Assembly: GCF_003584105.1 (NCBI RefSeq)
Contig: NZ_QXFO01000028.1
Coordinates: forward strand, 1 to 64,000
Direction: 5' to 3'
Source of the DNA: Flagellimonas taeanensis
GTDB taxonomy: Bacteria > Bacteroidota > Bacteroidia > Flavobacteriales > Flavobacteriaceae
DNA length: 64,000 nt
Made by a program: the position numbers and the translations under genes. This document shows, piece after piece, positions 24,820-35,096 of the stretch (position 1 is the first letter of the stretch; every line of letters begins with the position of its first letter). Under the pieces are notes generated by a model. It was not told the origin of the DNA and did no database searches. It worked only from the letters and a program-made list of their open reading frames with translations.

Positions 24820-25347
24820 ATGGAAAAACAATGGTTTACCATTTCGGTATACTCCGAAAATCATGTGGGATTGCTCAACAGGATATCAGGAATATTCTTG
24901 AAGAGACACATTAACATAGAAAGTTTAAACGTTTCAAAATCAGAGATTGAAGGCGTTTCAAAATTCACGATTGTAATTTATTCCACAGAAGACTGGGCCA
25001 TAAAAATCGTCAATCAGATTGAAAAGCAGGTGGAGGTCATCAAAGCGTATTACCACACCGATGATGAGACCATTTATCAAGAGTCGGCCTTGTTCAAAAT
25101 CGCATCGAACCTACTGTTCGATGAACGCCAGATCCAGAACATCATCAAAGATAGCAACTCCCAGATCGTCACAGTAAGCCGTGAGTTCTTCGTGCTGGCC
25201 AAAACAGGCCGTAGGCATGAAATCGATGAGATGCACGATGCGCTTGAACCTTATGGCATCATGCAGTTCGTTCGTTCGGGGCGCATTGCCGTAACAAAAG
25301 CGGCCATGCCGATATCCGAAATATTGACAGAATTTCAAGAAAACTAA
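24820..25347 (+). CDS. ilvN: Acetolactate synthase, small (regulatory) subunit
   Basis: 175 residues. An N-terminal ACT domain (about 4-80) has FTISVYSENHVGLLNRISGIFLKRHINIESL, the pattern that binds valine and activates the catalytic subunit. The C-terminal ALS_ss_C-like domain spans about 90-170. It gives valine feedback on IlvB. The start follows the methyltransferase stop by a single base. The Asn/Gly positions of the ACT valine site (H-V-G-L-L-N) are kept, so feedback sensitivity is expected. Confidence 0.95.
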   Translation: MEKQWFTISVYSENHVGLLNRISGIFLKRHINIESLNVSKSEIEGVSKFTIVIYSTEDWAIKIVNQIEKQVEVIKAYYHTDDETIYQESALFKIASNLLFDERQIQNIIKDSNSQIVTVSREFFVLAKTGRRHEIDEMHDALEPYGIMQFVRSGRIAVTKAAMPISEILTEFQEN

Positions 25348-25371
25348 ATAGCATAAAATCAAATCATAAAA

Positions 25372-26847
25372 ATGGCAAATTACTTTAGTACACTATCGCT
25401 TCGTGAGCAATTGACCCAATTGGGAAAATGTAGGTTTATGGACCCCAGCGAATTTGCTGATGGTGTTTCAGCTTTAAAAGGGAAGAAAATTGTGATCATA
25501 GGCTGTGGGGCCCAAGGGTTGAACCAAGGCCTCAATATGCGTGATTCCGGATTGGATGTATCGTATACCTTGAGGGAAGCCGCAATCAAGGAAAAAAGGC
25601 AATCCTTTAAAAATGCATCGGAGAACAACTTTGTTGTGGGCACCTACGAGGAATTGATCCCGACCGCCGACATGGTCATCAACCTGACCCCGGACAAGCA
25701 GCACACGAAAGTGGTAGGGGCTGTAATGCCGTTGATGAAAAAAGGAGCTACTTTGTCCTATTCCCACGGGTTCAATATCGTGGAGGAAGGGATGCAGGTC
25801 CGGGAGGATATCACTGTGATCATGGTGGCTCCAAAAAGTCCGGGTTCCGAAGTGCGCGAAGAGTACAAAAGAGGTTTCGGTGTACCAACCTTGATCGCCG
25901 TTCATCCTGAGAACGATCCTGAGGGAAAAGGGTTGGAGCAAGCCAAGGCCTATGCAGCGGCTACTGGCGGTGATAAGGCCGGGGTGTTGGAATCTTCATT
26001 CGTGGCCGAGGTAAAATCGGATTTGATGGGGGAGCAGACCATTCTTTGCGGTCTGTTGCAGACAGGTTCCATTCTTTCTTTCAACAAGATGGTTGAGAAA
26101 GGGGTTGATGCCGGATATGCCTCCAAATTGATACAATACGGATGGGAGACCATCACCGAAGGATTGAAACAAGGGGGCATCACCAATATGATGGACCGTT
26201 TGTCCAACCCTGCCAAGATAAAGGCCTTTGATTTGGCCGAAGAATTGAAAGTGATCATGAGACCCTTGTTCCAAAAGCACATGGACGACATCATGAGTGG
26301 TCATTTCTCCAAGACCATGATGGAAGATTGGGACAATGGCGATAAAAATCTATTGGACTGGCGTGCCGCTACTGGCGAAACTGCTTTCGAAAAGACTCCT
26401 GCCGGCAATGTGTCCATTTCCGAGCAAGAATACTACGACAACGGTGTGTTGATGGTTGCATTTGTAAAATCCGGGGTTGAATTGGCCTATGAGACCATGA
26501 CCGAATCAGGGATCATCGGCGAATCCGCTTACTACGAATCGCTTCACGAGACTCCATTGATCGCTAACACCATTGCTAGGAAGAAGTTGTTCGAGATGAA
26601 CCGTGTCATTTCTGATACCGCTGAGTATGGTTGCTACTTGTTTGACCATGCCTGTAAGCCTTTGTTGACGGATTTCATGAAAAAAGTGGAAACCGACGTG
26701 ATTGGCAAGAAGTTCGGAGAAGGAAAGGACAACGGTGTGGACAACATCAAACTTATCGCCGTCAACAAGGCCATCCGTACCCATGATGTGGAAGTAGTGG
26801 GAGCAAGACTCCGTGCATCCATGACAGCTATGAAGCCTATAGCATAA
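25372..26847 (+). CDS. ilvC: Ketol-acid reductoisomerase, class II (long form)
   Basis: 491 residues, matching the long class II form seen in enterobacteria and plants rather than the ~330-residue class I form. It isomerises and reduces acetolactate or acetohydroxybutyrate with NADPH and Mg. The Rossmann motif is [27 protein letters not shown]. Downstream catalytic residues lie in [28 protein letters not shown] and the duplicated C-terminal knotted domain ([20 protein letters not shown]). The Arg after the first beta strand region favours NADPH. It is 24 bp after ilvN and 15 bp before ilvA. Confidence 0.97.
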   Translation: MANYFSTLSLREQLTQLGKCRFMDPSEFADGVSALKGKKIVIIGCGAQGLNQGLNMRDSGLDVSYTLREAAIKEKRQSFKNASENNFVVGTYEELIPTADMVINLTPDKQHTKVVGAVMPLMKKGATLSYSHGFNIVEEGMQVREDITVIMVAPKSPGSEVREEYKRGFGVPTLIAVHPENDPEGKGLEQAKAYAAATGGDKAGVLESSFVAEVKSDLMGEQTILCGLLQTGSILSFNKMVEKGVDAGYASKLIQYGWETITEGLKQGGITNMMDRLSNPAKIKAFDLAEELKVIMRPLFQKHMDDIMSGHFSKTMMEDWDNGDKNLLDWRAATGETAFEKTPAGNVSISEQEYYDNGVLMVAFVKSGVELAYETMTESGIIGESAYYESLHETPLIANTIARKKLFEMNRVISDTAEYGCYLFDHACKPLLTDFMKKVETDVIGKKFGEGKDNGVDNIKLIAVNKAIRTHDVEVVGARLRASMTAMKPIA

Positions 26848-26862
26848 ATTGTATTTGGCCCC

Positions 26863-28131
26863 ATGAGCAAAGAAACTGTGGAAACGTATTTTCCGCAAAT
26901 AGCGGATATTCATCAAGCGGCAAAAATCATCGCCCAAGTGGCGGAAGAAACTCCTTTGCAGCAAAGTATCCGTTATTCCAAGGCTTATGGGGCCAATATA
27001 TTTCTTAAGCGGGAAGACCTTCATCGAGTCAGAAGCTATAAGATCCGTGGGGCCTATAACAAGATATCTTCTTTGTCCAAGGAACAATTGGACAGGGGCG
27101 TGGTCTGTGCCAGCGCGGGAAACCATGCCCAGGGTGTGGCATTTGCCTGCAGCCATTTGAAGGTAAAGGGTACCATTTACATGCCTGTTGTTACACCAAA
27201 ACAAAAAATCGACCAGACCAAGATGTTTGGCGGAGATTGGGTGAAAGTGGTTCTGGAAGGGGACACTTTTGACGATTCCAACAGGGCGGCCCAAAAATAT
27301 TGTGAACACGAAGAAAAGACCTTTGTCCATCCGTTTGATGATGAAAAGATCATTGAAGGGCAGGCAACAGTAGGCTTGGAAATCCTTGAACAAAGCGATG
27401 TTCCCATCGACTACCTTTTTGTGGCCGTGGGTGGTGGAGGCTTGGCCTCTGGACTGTGTGGTGCTTTTCAAGCGTTGTCGCCGAAGACCAAGATCATTGG
27501 AGTGGAACCTGAAGGGGCGCCTTCCATGAAAAGGTCCATTGCAGAAGGAAATTTGGTGCAGTTGGGAACCATTGACAAGTTTGTTGATGGAGCAGCCGTA
27601 CAACAAGTGGGACGATTGACCTATACCATTTGTAGGGACCATTTGTATAAAATGGAAACCGTGCCCGAAGGAAAGGTATGCCAGACCATTTTGGACCTAT
27701 ATAACCGTGATGCCATCGTAGTGGAACCCGCCGGGGCATTGACCATTGCTGCCCTTGATAATTTTGCGGAGGAAATCAAGGGAAAGAATGTGGTCTGTGT
27801 GGTGAGTGGTAGCAACAACGACATTACCCGAACAGCCGAGATCAAGGAGCGGGCATTGCTGTATGCCAATCTTAAGCACTATTTTATAGTGCGGTTTCCG
27901 CAGCGACCTGGGGCATTGAAGGAGTTTGTGGCCGATATTTTGGGACCGGATGATGACATCACCCATTTTGAATATTCCAAAAAGTCGAGCAGGGAAAATG
28001 CACCTGCAGTAGTGGGAATAGAACTGAAGTCTGCCGACGACCTGGAACCATTGATCCATCGTATGAAGGCCAATAACTTTTTTGGGGACTATCTCAACGA
28101 TAAGCCTGATTTGTTCCAATATTTGGTGTGA
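26863..28131 (+). CDS. ilvA: Threonine dehydratase (deaminase)
   Basis: 422 residues. The PLP enzyme converts threonine to 2-oxobutyrate, the isoleucine precursor. The Schiff-base Lys is in VRSYKIRGAYN near residue 58, the phosphate-binding Gly loop is VAVGGGGLASGL, and SAGNHAQGVAF is also present. It ends in one ACT-like domain (HYFIVRFPQRPGALKEF), as in the shorter IlvA class; E. coli IlvA has two. It closes the ilv operon. Its presence here while a citramalate-synthase-like gene sits in the leu operon suggests two routes to 2-oxobutyrate. No clear terminator follows within 160 bp. Confidence 0.94.
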   Translation: MSKETVETYFPQIADIHQAAKIIAQVAEETPLQQSIRYSKAYGANIFLKREDLHRVRSYKIRGAYNKISSLSKEQLDRGVVCASAGNHAQGVAFACSHLKVKGTIYMPVVTPKQKIDQTKMFGGDWVKVVLEGDTFDDSNRAAQKYCEHEEKTFVHPFDDEKIIEGQATVGLEILEQSDVPIDYLFVAVGGGGLASGLCGAFQALSPKTKIIGVEPEGAPSMKRSIAEGNLVQLGTIDKFVDGAAVQQVGRLTYTICRDHLYKMETVPEGKVCQTILDLYNRDAIVVEPAGALTIAALDNFAEEIKGKNVVCVVSGSNNDITRTAEIKERALLYANLKHYFIVRFPQRPGALKEFVADILGPDDDITHFEYSKKSSRENAPAVVGIELKSADDLEPLIHRMKANNFFGDYLNDKPDLFQYLV

Positions 28132-28232
28132 TTTCCACAACAATTTTTCTGTATGTTTTGATATTGGGTCGGCTAAATCGTTTTTGTGTTGAAACCCATG
28201 TAGAACCAAAGCTTTCCCAAATGTTTTTATGT

Positions 28233-28240
28233 TAGCTTTG
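28233..28240 (+). promoter_or_regulatory. Candidate -7 element of gapN
   Basis: TAGCTTTG matches TAnnTTTG, 54 bp before the gapN ATG. No convincing -33 TTG at normal spacing. Confidence 0.35.
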
Positions 28241-28294
28241 TAGAGGCCCACCGACCATTTTTTTGAGAACACTAATTCTATAAACGAAAAATTT

Positions 28295-29887
28295 ATGTCA
28301 ACAACCAAGACCGTGATACCGGAAGCGTTTCAAATCAAGGAAGAAATCCATCAAAAGACCTATTTGGTCAACGGAGAGCTGCGCAAATGGAACGGAGCAA
28401 CAACTCCTGTGGTCTCCACGATATCATCTACCAAGGAATATGTGCCAACAGTTTTGGGCAGTATCCCGGATATGGGTGAGACCGAGGCTTTGGAAGCTTT
28501 GGATTCGGCAATGGCAGCCTATGATAAGGGAAAAGGGGTTTGGCCCACCATGAAGGTCAAGGACCGCATTGAATGCATGGTGTCCTTTGTGAAAAAGATG
28601 GAGAAGAAAAGAGAGGAAGTGGTCAAGCTTCTGATGTGGGAAATAGGAAAGTCCAAAACGGATTCGTACAAAGAGTTCGATCGTACCGTTGAGTATATTT
28701 ATGATACGATCGAGGAATACAAGCAATTGGACCGCAACAGTGCCAAGTTTGACAAGCATGATGGGGTGTATGCCCATATCCGTAGGGGTCCTCTGGGCGT
28801 GGTTTTGTGCCTTGGTCCCTATAATTATCCCTTGAACGAGACTTTTGCTTTGCTCATTCCGGCCATCATCATGGGGAACACGACCATTTTTAAGCCGGCC
28901 AAGTATGGGGTTTTGCTTATCACGCCTCTTTTGGAGGCATTTCAGAGCAGTTTTCCCAAAGGAGCTGTCAATATACTCTTTGGTCGTGGAAGGGCCGTGG
29001 CGGCGCCTATAATGAAGACGGGGAAGGTTGATGTCCTGGCCTTGATTGGCAACAGTAAATCGGCCAATGCATTGCAGGACCAACATCCAAAGAGCAACCG
29101 ACTTCGTCTGGTCTTGGGCTTGGAGGCCAAGAACCCGGCCATTGTGCTCCCCGATGCCGATTTGGACCTGACCATAAACGAATGTATTGCAGGGACTTTG
29201 TCCTTTAATGGGCAACGCTGTACGGCGCTCAAAGTGGTGTATGTCCACGAAGATATCAAGGATGAATTCTTGAGACGTTTTTCGGAAAAAGTAGATGCCC
29301 TGAAATTTGGTAATCCATGGGACGATGGAGTGAGCCTTACTCCGCTGCCAGAACCGGACAAACCTGCCTATATCCAAGAACTTTTGGACGATGCAAAGGC
29401 CAAGGGGGCCAAGGTCATCAACAAGAAGGGCGGAAAGCATTTTGACAATTACATATGGCCTGCGGTGCTCTATCCGGTATCGAAGGATATGAGGGTGTAT
29501 GAAGAGGAGCAGTTTGGGCCGATCATTCCTGTGCTTTCCTTCAAGGATATTGAAGAGCCCTTGGATGATATGGCGGAATCCAACTACGGACAACAGGTGA
29601 GTCTGTTCGGCAAGGACGTCTATACGTTGTCACCATTGATCGATACGTTGGCCAACTTGGTGTGCCGAGTGAACCTGAACAGCTCTTGCCAACGAGGCCC
29701 GGACGTCTATCCGTTCACGGGAAGAAAGGATTCGGCACAATCCACATTGAGTGTGCACGATGCTTTGAGGTCCTTTTCCATCCGAACCTTTGTGGCGTTC
29801 AAGGACAATGAACTGAACACCCAAACCGTGGAGCAATTGATGGAGGCCAAGGTAAGCAACTTCTTGAGCACGGATTATATTCTGTAG
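28295..29887 (+). CDS. gapN: NADP-dependent (non-phosphorylating) glyceraldehyde-3-phosphate dehydrogenase-type aldehyde dehydrogenase
   Basis: 530 residues. An aldehyde dehydrogenase that probably oxidises glyceraldehyde 3-phosphate directly to 3-phosphoglycerate, making NADPH without [13 protein letters not shown] and FKPAKYG form the oxyanion and cofactor region. The general-base Glu lies in [19 protein letters not shown], and the catalytic Cys in [13 protein letters not shown] near residue 308. The C-terminal [19 protein letters not shown] follows the GapN pattern N-x-x-x-x-RGPD-x-x-PF. Substrate assignment is by family resemblance; the LELGGK motif is altered to LGLEAK. It lies between the convergent ilv and leu operons and ends at a strong terminator. 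Confidence 0.82.
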   Translation: MSTTKTVIPEAFQIKEEIHQKTYLVNGELRKWNGATTPVVSTISSTKEYVPTVLGSIPDMGETEALEALDSAMAAYDKGKGVWPTMKVKDRIECMVSFVKKMEKKREEVVKLLMWEIGKSKTDSYKEFDRTVEYIYDTIEEYKQLDRNSAKFDKHDGVYAHIRRGPLGVVLCLGPYNYPLNETFALLIPAIIMGNTTIFKPAKYGVLLITPLLEAFQSSFPKGAVNILFGRGRAVAAPIMKTGKVDVLALIGNSKSANALQDQHPKSNRLRLVLGLEAKNPAIVLPDADLDLTINECIAGTLSFNGQRCTALKVVYVHEDIKDEFLRRFSEKVDALKFGNPWDDGVSLTPLPEPDKPAYIQELLDDAKAKGAKVINKKGGKHFDNYIWPAVLYPVSKDMRVYEEEQFGPIIPVLSFKDIEEPLDDMAESNYGQQVSLFGKDVYTLSPLIDTLANLVCRVNLNSSCQRGPDVYPFTGRKDSAQSTLSVHDALRSFSIRTFVAFKDNELNTQTVEQLMEAKVSNFLSTDYIL

Positions 29888-29910
29888 AAAAGTGATGACT
29901 ACTGAAAAAT

Positions 29911-29938
29911 AAAAAGCCCCGAAGAATCGGGGCTTTTT
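29911..29938. terminator. Strong bidirectional terminator between gapN and leuB
   Basis: AAAAAGCCCCGA (29911-29922) and TCGGGGCTTTTT (29927-29938): 12-bp perfect stem, 4-nt loop, T run on both strands. It serves gapN on the plus strand and can serve the leu operon on the minus strand. Confidence 0.93.
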
Positions 29939-29967
29939 GATTACTATTATTTAGGAAAAAATCCGTC

Positions 29968-30037
29968 AACCTGAACTTATTTCAGGTTCTCACAATTTCA
30001 ATAATAACAAGATAAGATTCTGAAATAAATTCAGAAT
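29968..30037. repeat. Two small adjacent hairpins related to the TCATTCTGA element
   Basis: AACCTGAA/TTCAGGTT (29968-29975, 29981-29988) and ATTCTGAA/TTCAGAAT (30017-30024, 30030-30037). The second, ending TCAGAATGAC, shares the outer arm of the palindromic elements at 719-791 and 7953-8023 and may be a remnant of one. Confidence 0.6.
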
Positions 30038-30073
30038 GACGAATCCCTATATTTTTGAGACGGATCAGGCAAT

Positions 30074-31132
30074 TTAAATGTTTTTGGCCAGCCAGTCCCC
30101 AACTTCGCTGGTTTTGTATGCTTTCCCGCCATCGGCAAGATCTTCGGTCACTACACCTTCGGCCAATGATTTGTTTACCACTTCACGGATGGCTTCGGCC
30201 TCGTCCTTTAAACCAAAAGCAGTCTCGAACATCATGGCTGCAGAAAGTACGGTGGCCAGTGGGTTGGCGATGTCCTTTCCGGCCGCTTGTGGATAAGATC
30301 CGTGGATAGGCTCGAACAAAGAGGTCTTTTCGCCCAAGGAAGCCGACGGCATCAACCCCATGGAACCTGATATCACGGATGCTTCATCAGTAAGGATGTC
30401 CCCAAATAGGTTTTCGGTGATCAATACGTCATAGGAGCTGGGCCATTGCACCAAACGCATGGCCACTGCATCCACAAACTCATAGGAAACCTGTACCTCT
30501 GGATATTCCTTTTCCAAATTCTGTACAGTTTCCCTCCATAGACGTGATGTTTCCAATACGTTCGCTTTGTCCACGCAACACAGTTTTTTAGATCGTTGCA
30601 TGGCCATTTCAAAACCTTTTCGAGCCAAACGTTCTACTTCGGCACGGGTGTAAGTGCAGGTGTCGTATGCGGTATTGTCATTGTCTTCCCGGCCTCTTTT
30701 TCCAAAATAGATACCTCCGGTCAATTCGCGCAAAAAGACCAAATCGGTCCCTTCAATGCGTTCCCTTTTTAAGGGTGATTTATCGATCAAGGATGGAAAG
30801 GTGAACGTTGGGCGGACATTGGCGAACAATCCCAGTTTTTGGCGCATTTTCAACAAACCTTGCTCGGGACGGACCTTGGCGGATGGATCGTTGTCGAAAC
30901 GTGGGTGTCCGATGGCCCCGAACAATACGGCATCTGCGGCCACGCATACTTCATGGGTTGCATCGGGGTAGGGTTCTCCAACGGCATCTATGGCGGCAGC
31001 TCCGGTAAGGGCCGGTGTCCAGTTGATTTCATGGCCGAACTTTGCAGCTACGGCATCGGATACTTTTACAGCTTGGTCGATCACTTCCGGGCCAATTCCA
31101 TCCCCGGCCAAAAGGGCTATGTTTAGTTTCAT
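30074..31132 (-). CDS. leuB: 3-isopropylmalate dehydrogenase
   Basis: 352 residues. The NAD+ enzyme oxidises and decarboxylates 3-isopropylmalate to 2-oxoisocaproate; it can also handle 3-methylmalate in the citramalate route to isoleucine. Family landmarks are [11 protein letters not shown] at the N-terminus, the substrate-binding Arg cluster in [12 protein letters not shown] and [21 protein letters not shown], and the metal-binding Asp in [13 protein letters not shown] with GSLG-type [31 protein letters not shown] completes the NAD site. Last gene of leuC-leuD-cimA-leuB. A 112-bp spacer of low-complexity repeats separates it from the synthase. Confidence 0.96.
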   Translation of the reverse strand: MKLNIALLAGDGIGPEVIDQAVKVSDAVAAKFGHEINWTPALTGAAAIDAVGEPYPDATHEVCVAADAVLFGAIGHPRFDNDPSAKVRPEQGLLKMRQKLGLFANVRPTFTFPSLIDKSPLKRERIEGTDLVFLRELTGGIYFGKRGREDNDNTAYDTCTYTRAEVERLARKGFEMAMQRSKKLCCVDKANVLETSRLWRETVQNLEKEYPEVQVSYEFVDAVAMRLVQWPSSYDVLITENLFGDILTDEASVISGSMGLMPSASLGEKTSLFEPIHGSYPQAAGKDIANPLATVLSAAMMFETAFGLKDEAEAIREVVNKSLAEGVVTEDLADGGKAYKTSEVGDWLAKNI

Positions 31133-31244
31133 TTATCTGTGGTTATTGTGTTATTAAGTTACAGGGTTATTTGGTTATTCCAATCAGTCTTTTGTCTTTA
31201 CTCTTTTTTCTTTTTGCTCTTGTGTTTGAACTTGTGCCTTGAAC
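31133..31244 (-). repeat. Low-complexity spacer inside the leu operon
   Basis: Read on the minus strand it is a chain of related words (caaggcacaagttcaaacacaag, aataaccaaataaccctg, aataacacaataacc). The vocabulary is the same as at 7826-7950, 8096-8158 and 18050-18090. No terminator hairpin is seen, so transcription probably continues into leuB. Confidence 0.6.
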
Positions 31245-32762
31245 TTATACTAGGTTGAGCATTTTTTCCGTAGCCTTTATGGCAGATACCGTTTGGTCGG
31301 AATCCAAGCCACGGGTGATGAAATCCTTCTCCTTGGTCTGCCAGGTGATTATGGTCTCGCAAAGGGCATCAGAATTGCTCCCTGGAGGTATGCGCACGGC
31401 ATAGTCCACCAATTTGGGAAGCTCACGATTCTCTTTTTTGTACACTTTCTTCAGGGCGTTGATAAAGGCATCAAACTGACCATCGCCTTGGGAACTTTCC
31501 TCGTACAGCTTTCCTTCAATCTCAATGGAAAGGGTAGTGGAGGGTTTTAGACCTTTGGAGTGGGTCAGTACGTAGGATTTCACAAAAACCCTTTGTTGGT
31601 ACAAGTTGCTATCCAATACATCTGAAATGATGTAGGGCAGATCTTCCTTGGTGACCCGTTCTTTTTTGTCGCCCAGTTCAATGATGCGTTCGGTGACCTT
31701 CTTCAGTTCATCATCGTTCAAGGTAATGCCAAGCTCCTGCAGATTCTTTTGGATATTGGCTTTTCCTGAAGTCTTTCCTAGGGCATATTTTCGCTTTCTG
31801 CCAAAACGCTCTGGTAACAAATCGTTAAAGTAAAGATTCTTTTTACTGTCTCCATCTGCGTGTATTCCAGCGGTTTGTGTGAAAACATTGTCTCCAACAA
31901 TAGGTTTATTGTCAGGTATGCCGAAACCGGTAAACGCCGACACCAGTTTACTCACCTTATACAGTGAGGATTCCTTGACACCAATGTTGATTTCCGGTAA
32001 AAAATCATTGATCACGGCCACTACGCTGGCCAATGGGGCGTTTCCTGCCCTTTCACCCATACCGTTGACGGTCAGGTGTAATCCATGTGCTCCCGCTTTT
32101 ACCGCTTCCATGACATTGGCGACACTGAGGTCATAATCATTGTGCCCGTGAAAATCAAAATGGGAGTTGGGGTACCTGTCAATGATTTCTTTGAAAAACG
32201 CACCTGTCTCCGTATGTGTGAGCACTCCCAAAGTGTCGGGCAGTAAAATCCGCTTGATAGGTTGCTGGGTCAGAAAGTCCAAAAACTGAAAAACATACGC
32301 CTTGGAATTTCGCATCCCGTTGCTCCAATCCTCTAGGTACACATTGGTTTCGATACCGAGTTCTTGGGCTTTGAAAATAGCATTTTCAATTTCCTTAAAA
32401 TGCTGTTCTGGAGTCTTTTTGAGTTGATGTGTTAAATGATTGATTGAGCCTTTGGTGAGTAGGTTCTGTACCTTTGCACCTGCCTCAATCATCCAATTCA
32501 AGGAAACACCATTGTCCACAAAAGTGAGCACTTCCACCTTGGAAAGGTACCCTTCCGAAGCGGCCCATTCCGTAATGTTTTTAACGGCTTTCAGCTCTCC
32601 CTCGGAGACGCGGGCTGAGGCCACTTCAATCCGGTCTACCTTAAGTTCTTCCAATAACAGCTTGGCCAAAGTGAGCTTCTCGGAAGCTGAAAAGGAGACC
32701 CCAGAGGTTTGTTCACCATCCCTAAGGGTGGTGTCCATGATTTCAATGGTACGTTTTTTCAT
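31245..32762 (-). CDS. cimA: Alpha-isopropylmalate synthase family enzyme, probably (R)-citramalate synthase
   Basis: 505 residues: catalytic TIM barrel (about 1-290) with TLRDGEQTSGVSF (Arg14, Asp15), metal motif FHGHNDYDLS, GERAGN, and a C-terminal regulatory domain. It stands in the place usually given to leuA. However, the residues described as shaping the pyruvate pocket of Leptospira CimA (Leu81, Leu104, Tyr144, with Glu146) align without gaps to Leu79, Leu102, Tyr142 and Glu144 here, and phrases such as ASARVS, NLLTKGS and NVYLEDWSNG match that enzyme as I remember it. I therefore favour pyruvate plus acetyl-CoA to citramalate, feeding LeuCD and LeuB toward 2-oxobutyrate. LeuA activity remains possible, since no other LeuA is in the window. 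The regulatory domain keeps KLVDY and a Phe-Asp at the Leptospira isoleucine-site Tyr-Asp. Confidence 0.75.
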   Translation of the reverse strand: MKKRTIEIMDTTLRDGEQTSGVSFSASEKLTLAKLLLEELKVDRIEVASARVSEGELKAVKNITEWAASEGYLSKVEVLTFVDNGVSLNWMIEAGAKVQNLLTKGSINHLTHQLKKTPEQHFKEIENAIFKAQELGIETNVYLEDWSNGMRNSKAYVFQFLDFLTQQPIKRILLPDTLGVLTHTETGAFFKEIIDRYPNSHFDFHGHNDYDLSVANVMEAVKAGAHGLHLTVNGMGERAGNAPLASVVAVINDFLPEINIGVKESSLYKVSKLVSAFTGFGIPDNKPIVGDNVFTQTAGIHADGDSKKNLYFNDLLPERFGRKRKYALGKTSGKANIQKNLQELGITLNDDELKKVTERIIELGDKKERVTKEDLPYIISDVLDSNLYQQRVFVKSYVLTHSKGLKPSTTLSIEIEGKLYEESSQGDGQFDAFINALKKVYKKENRELPKLVDYAVRIPPGSNSDALCETIITWQTKEKDFITRGLDSDQTVSAIKATEKMLNLV

Positions 32763-32782
32763 TCTCTATATGGGTACCCAAT

Positions 32783-33379
32783 TTAAAGGGGGGTGTTCTC
32801 GGCAAATGCCTCTATGTCTTTTTTGATGTTCAGCAAATAGTCAATATCATCAAAACCATTGAGCATGTTCTGTTTTTTGTACCCGTTGATCTCAAAGCTT
32901 TCGCTTTCGCCGGTGGCCAAAATGGTAATGGTCTGCTCGGACAGGTCTATTTTCAGTTCCGTTTTGGGGTCGGCCTCAATGGTGGTAAAGATCTTATCCA
33001 GAAAACCAGCACTCACCTGAACGGGAAGCACACCCACATTCAGACAGTTGTTGCGAAAAATGTCTGCAAAAAAGCTGGACACCACGCATCGAAACCCATA
33101 ATCGTAAACGGCCCATGCGGCGTGTTCCCTAGAGGAACCGGAACCAAAGTTTTTGCCACCCACCAGGATTTTTCCGGAGTAGATGGGGTTGTTCAGTACA
33201 AAATGCTCCTTTGGCGTGCCATCGGAATTATATCGCCAATCGCGGAACAGGTTATCGCCAAATCCTTTTCGCTCCGTGGCTTTTAGGAATCGGGCAGGGA
33301 TGATCTGGTCGGTATCCACGTTTTCTATGGGCAATGGTACCGCCGAACTTGTCAATATGTTGAATTTATCGTATGCCAT
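32783..33379 (-). CDS. leuD: 3-isopropylmalate dehydratase, small subunit
   Basis: 198 residues, aconitase swivel domain that pairs with LeuC. Family landmarks are [13 protein letters not shown] near the N-terminus and [43 protein letters not shown] in the middle. It isomerises 2- to 3-isopropylmalate and, with citramalate, the analogous step. It starts 92 bp after the leuC stop and ends 20 bp before the synthase start. The spacer to leuC is filled with short repeated words. Confidence 0.95.
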   Translation of the reverse strand: MAYDKFNILTSSAVPLPIENVDTDQIIPARFLKATERKGFGDNLFRDWRYNSDGTPKEHFVLNNPIYSGKILVGGKNFGSGSSREHAAWAVYDYGFRCVVSSFFADIFRNNCLNVGVLPVQVSAGFLDKIFTTIEADPKTELKIDLSEQTITILATGESESFEINGYKKQNMLNGFDDIDYLLNIKKDIEAFAENTPL

Positions 33380-33471
33380 TTTTCTTTCAATTATCAGTTA
33401 TCAAAGTTCAATTAACAATGGATTTTTTATCGCTAGCTAATTGTTCACTGGTCATTGTTCATTGTAAATTG
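33380..33471 (-). repeat. Low-complexity spacer between leuC and leuD
   Basis: Chain of near-identical words, on the plus strand attgttcactggtcattg then ttcattgtaaattg, and ttatcagttatcaaagttca. The same word family (cattgttcattg...) occurs at 821-840 and 2990-3016. No hairpin terminator is seen. Confidence 0.6.
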
Positions 33472-34881
33472 TTATGCAAATGCTTCTTCCATGAGTTCCC
33501 TTGGGTCGGTAACCTTCCCGGTCACTGCTGCAGCGGCTGCTACCAACGGACTTGCCAATAGGGTTCTGGCACCTGGGCCTTGTCTTCCTTCAAAGTTTCT
33601 GTTGGACGTGCTCACCGCATATTTTCCTGCGGGGATTTTATCGTCGTTCATGGCTAAACAAGCAGAACAACCGGGTTCCCTGAGTTCAAATCCAGCTTCT
33701 TGTAGGATGTCCAAGATTCCCTCTTCTTTGATGGCTTCTTCCACCCTGTGCGAACCGGGTACCAGCCAAGCGGTCACATTTTCCGCTTTCTTTCTTCCCT
33801 TGATGATGGAGGCAAATGCCCTGAAATCCTCGATCCTACCATTGGTGCAGCTTCCTAGGAACACAAAGTCGATGGGTTTGCCAATCATGGCATCCCCTTC
33901 GTGGAACGCCATATATTCCAATGATTTTTTGTAGGTGGCCACACCGCCTTCCACGGCTTCTGCGAGTGGAATATCGTTTTTGATGCCCATGCCCATACCC
34001 GGGTTGGTTCCGTAGGTAATCATGGGCTCTATTTCGGAAGCCTCAAAAGTAAGTTCCTTGTCAAAAACGGCATCACTGTCAGAATACAGGGTTTTCCAGT
34101 ATGCCATGGCGTTGTCCCAATCAGCTCCTTTGGGTGTGTATTCGCGACCTTTGATGTATTCGAAGGTCTTCTCATCGGGAGCGATCATACCGCCACGGGC
34201 ACCCATCTCGATACTGAGGTTGCAAACGGTCATACGGCCTTCCATGGACATGTTCTTGAACACATCTCCTGCATATTCCACAAAATAGCCGGTGGCACCG
34301 GAAGTGGTCAATTTGGAGATGATGAACAAAGCAACATCCTTGGGTGTAACGGCCTTGCTCAGGCTTCCGTTGATGTTGATGCGCATTTTCTTGGGCTTTG
34401 GCTGCATGATGCACTGCGTGGAAAGCACCATTTCCACCTCGCTGGTCCCTATTCCAAAGGCAATGGCACCAAAAGCTCCGTGTGTTGATGTGTGTGAGTC
34501 CCCGCACACGATGGTCGCGCCGGGAGCTGTGATTCCATTTTCCGGACCAATGACATGGACAATACCATTTTTCTCATGTCCAAGACCCCAATAAGGGATG
34601 TTGTGCGCTGCGGCATTTTCTTCCAAGGCCCTTAATTGGTTGGCGGATAGTTGGTCCTTTACGGGCAAATGTTGGTTCAGGGTAGGGGTGTTGTGATCGG
34701 CGGTCGCAAACGTCCGCTCGGGATACAGCACCTTGATGCCCCTGTTCTTCAATCCTAAAAAAGCCACGGGACTGGTGACCTCGTGCACCAAATGCCTGTC
34801 TATGAACAGCACATCGGGGCCATTTTCAATATGTTTTACCACATGGGAGTCCCACACTTTGTCAAATAGTGTCTTGCTCAT
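33472..34881 (-). CDS. leuC: 3-isopropylmalate dehydratase, large subunit
   Basis: 469 residues, aconitase superfamily with a 4Fe-4S cluster. Cluster Cys lie in FLGSCTNGR and [11 protein letters not shown]. Other landmarks are [27 protein letters not shown] and [16 protein letters not shown]. With LeuD it carries out the isomerase step in leucine synthesis and probably also in the citramalate route. First gene of the minus-strand leuC-leuD-cimA-leuB operon. The 259-bp region upstream is shared with the divergent sigma-factor gene; I found no leucine-rich leader peptide with a terminator there, in contrast to the ilv operon. Confidence 0.96.
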   Translation of the reverse strand: MSKTLFDKVWDSHVVKHIENGPDVLFIDRHLVHEVTSPVAFLGLKNRGIKVLYPERTFATADHNTPTLNQHLPVKDQLSANQLRALEENAAAHNIPYWGLGHEKNGIVHVIGPENGITAPGATIVCGDSHTSTHGAFGAIAFGIGTSEVEMVLSTQCIMQPKPKKMRININGSLSKAVTPKDVALFIISKLTTSGATGYFVEYAGDVFKNMSMEGRMTVCNLSIEMGARGGMIAPDEKTFEYIKGREYTPKGADWDNAMAYWKTLYSDSDAVFDKELTFEASEIEPMITYGTNPGMGMGIKNDIPLAEAVEGGVATYKKSLEYMAFHEGDAMIGKPIDFVFLGSCTNGRIEDFRAFASIIKGRKKAENVTAWLVPGSHRVEEAIKEEGILDILQEAGFELREPGCSACLAMNDDKIPAGKYAVSTSNRNFEGRQGPGARTLLASPLVAAAAAVTGKVTDPRELMEEAFA

Positions 34882-34999
34882 TGTATCAATCTAATTTTGT
34901 AAGCTTTCAAAGTTAAGGTTTGAATGCAAATCTATTTTTTAAAGCCCATTAAAATTACGATGTCCAACGGCTGTTTCAATGAAATATTCGAAATGTTAA

Positions 35000-35032
35000 C
35001 AAATGCATTGGTCCAGATCTAAATTATCACAA
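35000..35032 (-). promoter_or_regulatory. Candidate leuC promoter
   Basis: On the minus strand TTG (35030-35032), 22 nt, then TGCATTTG (35000-35007), one mismatch from TAnnTTTG. It predicts a 5' leader of about 115 nt. Weak evidence. Confidence 0.3.
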
Positions 35033-35096
35033 CTGAAGAGTTTGTTCCCCATTTTTAGGTATAATTTGGATTTATGTATAAAAAAGAGATCGATGC

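Noticed and set aside
26506-27642. Long minus-strand frame opposite ilvC and ilvA
   Set aside because: Antisense to two well-supported genes, with composition expected of a codon-position shadow and no recognisable domain.
28424-29593. Minus-strand frame of 389 codons opposite gapN
   Set aside because: Shadow of gapN; no start context or domain.
34976-35008. Minus-strand mini-frame upstream of leuC reading MHLLTFRIFH as a possible leucine leader peptide
   Set aside because: Only two adjacent Leu codons, no strong terminator or competing hairpin between it and leuC, and the frame overlaps the likely promoter element.
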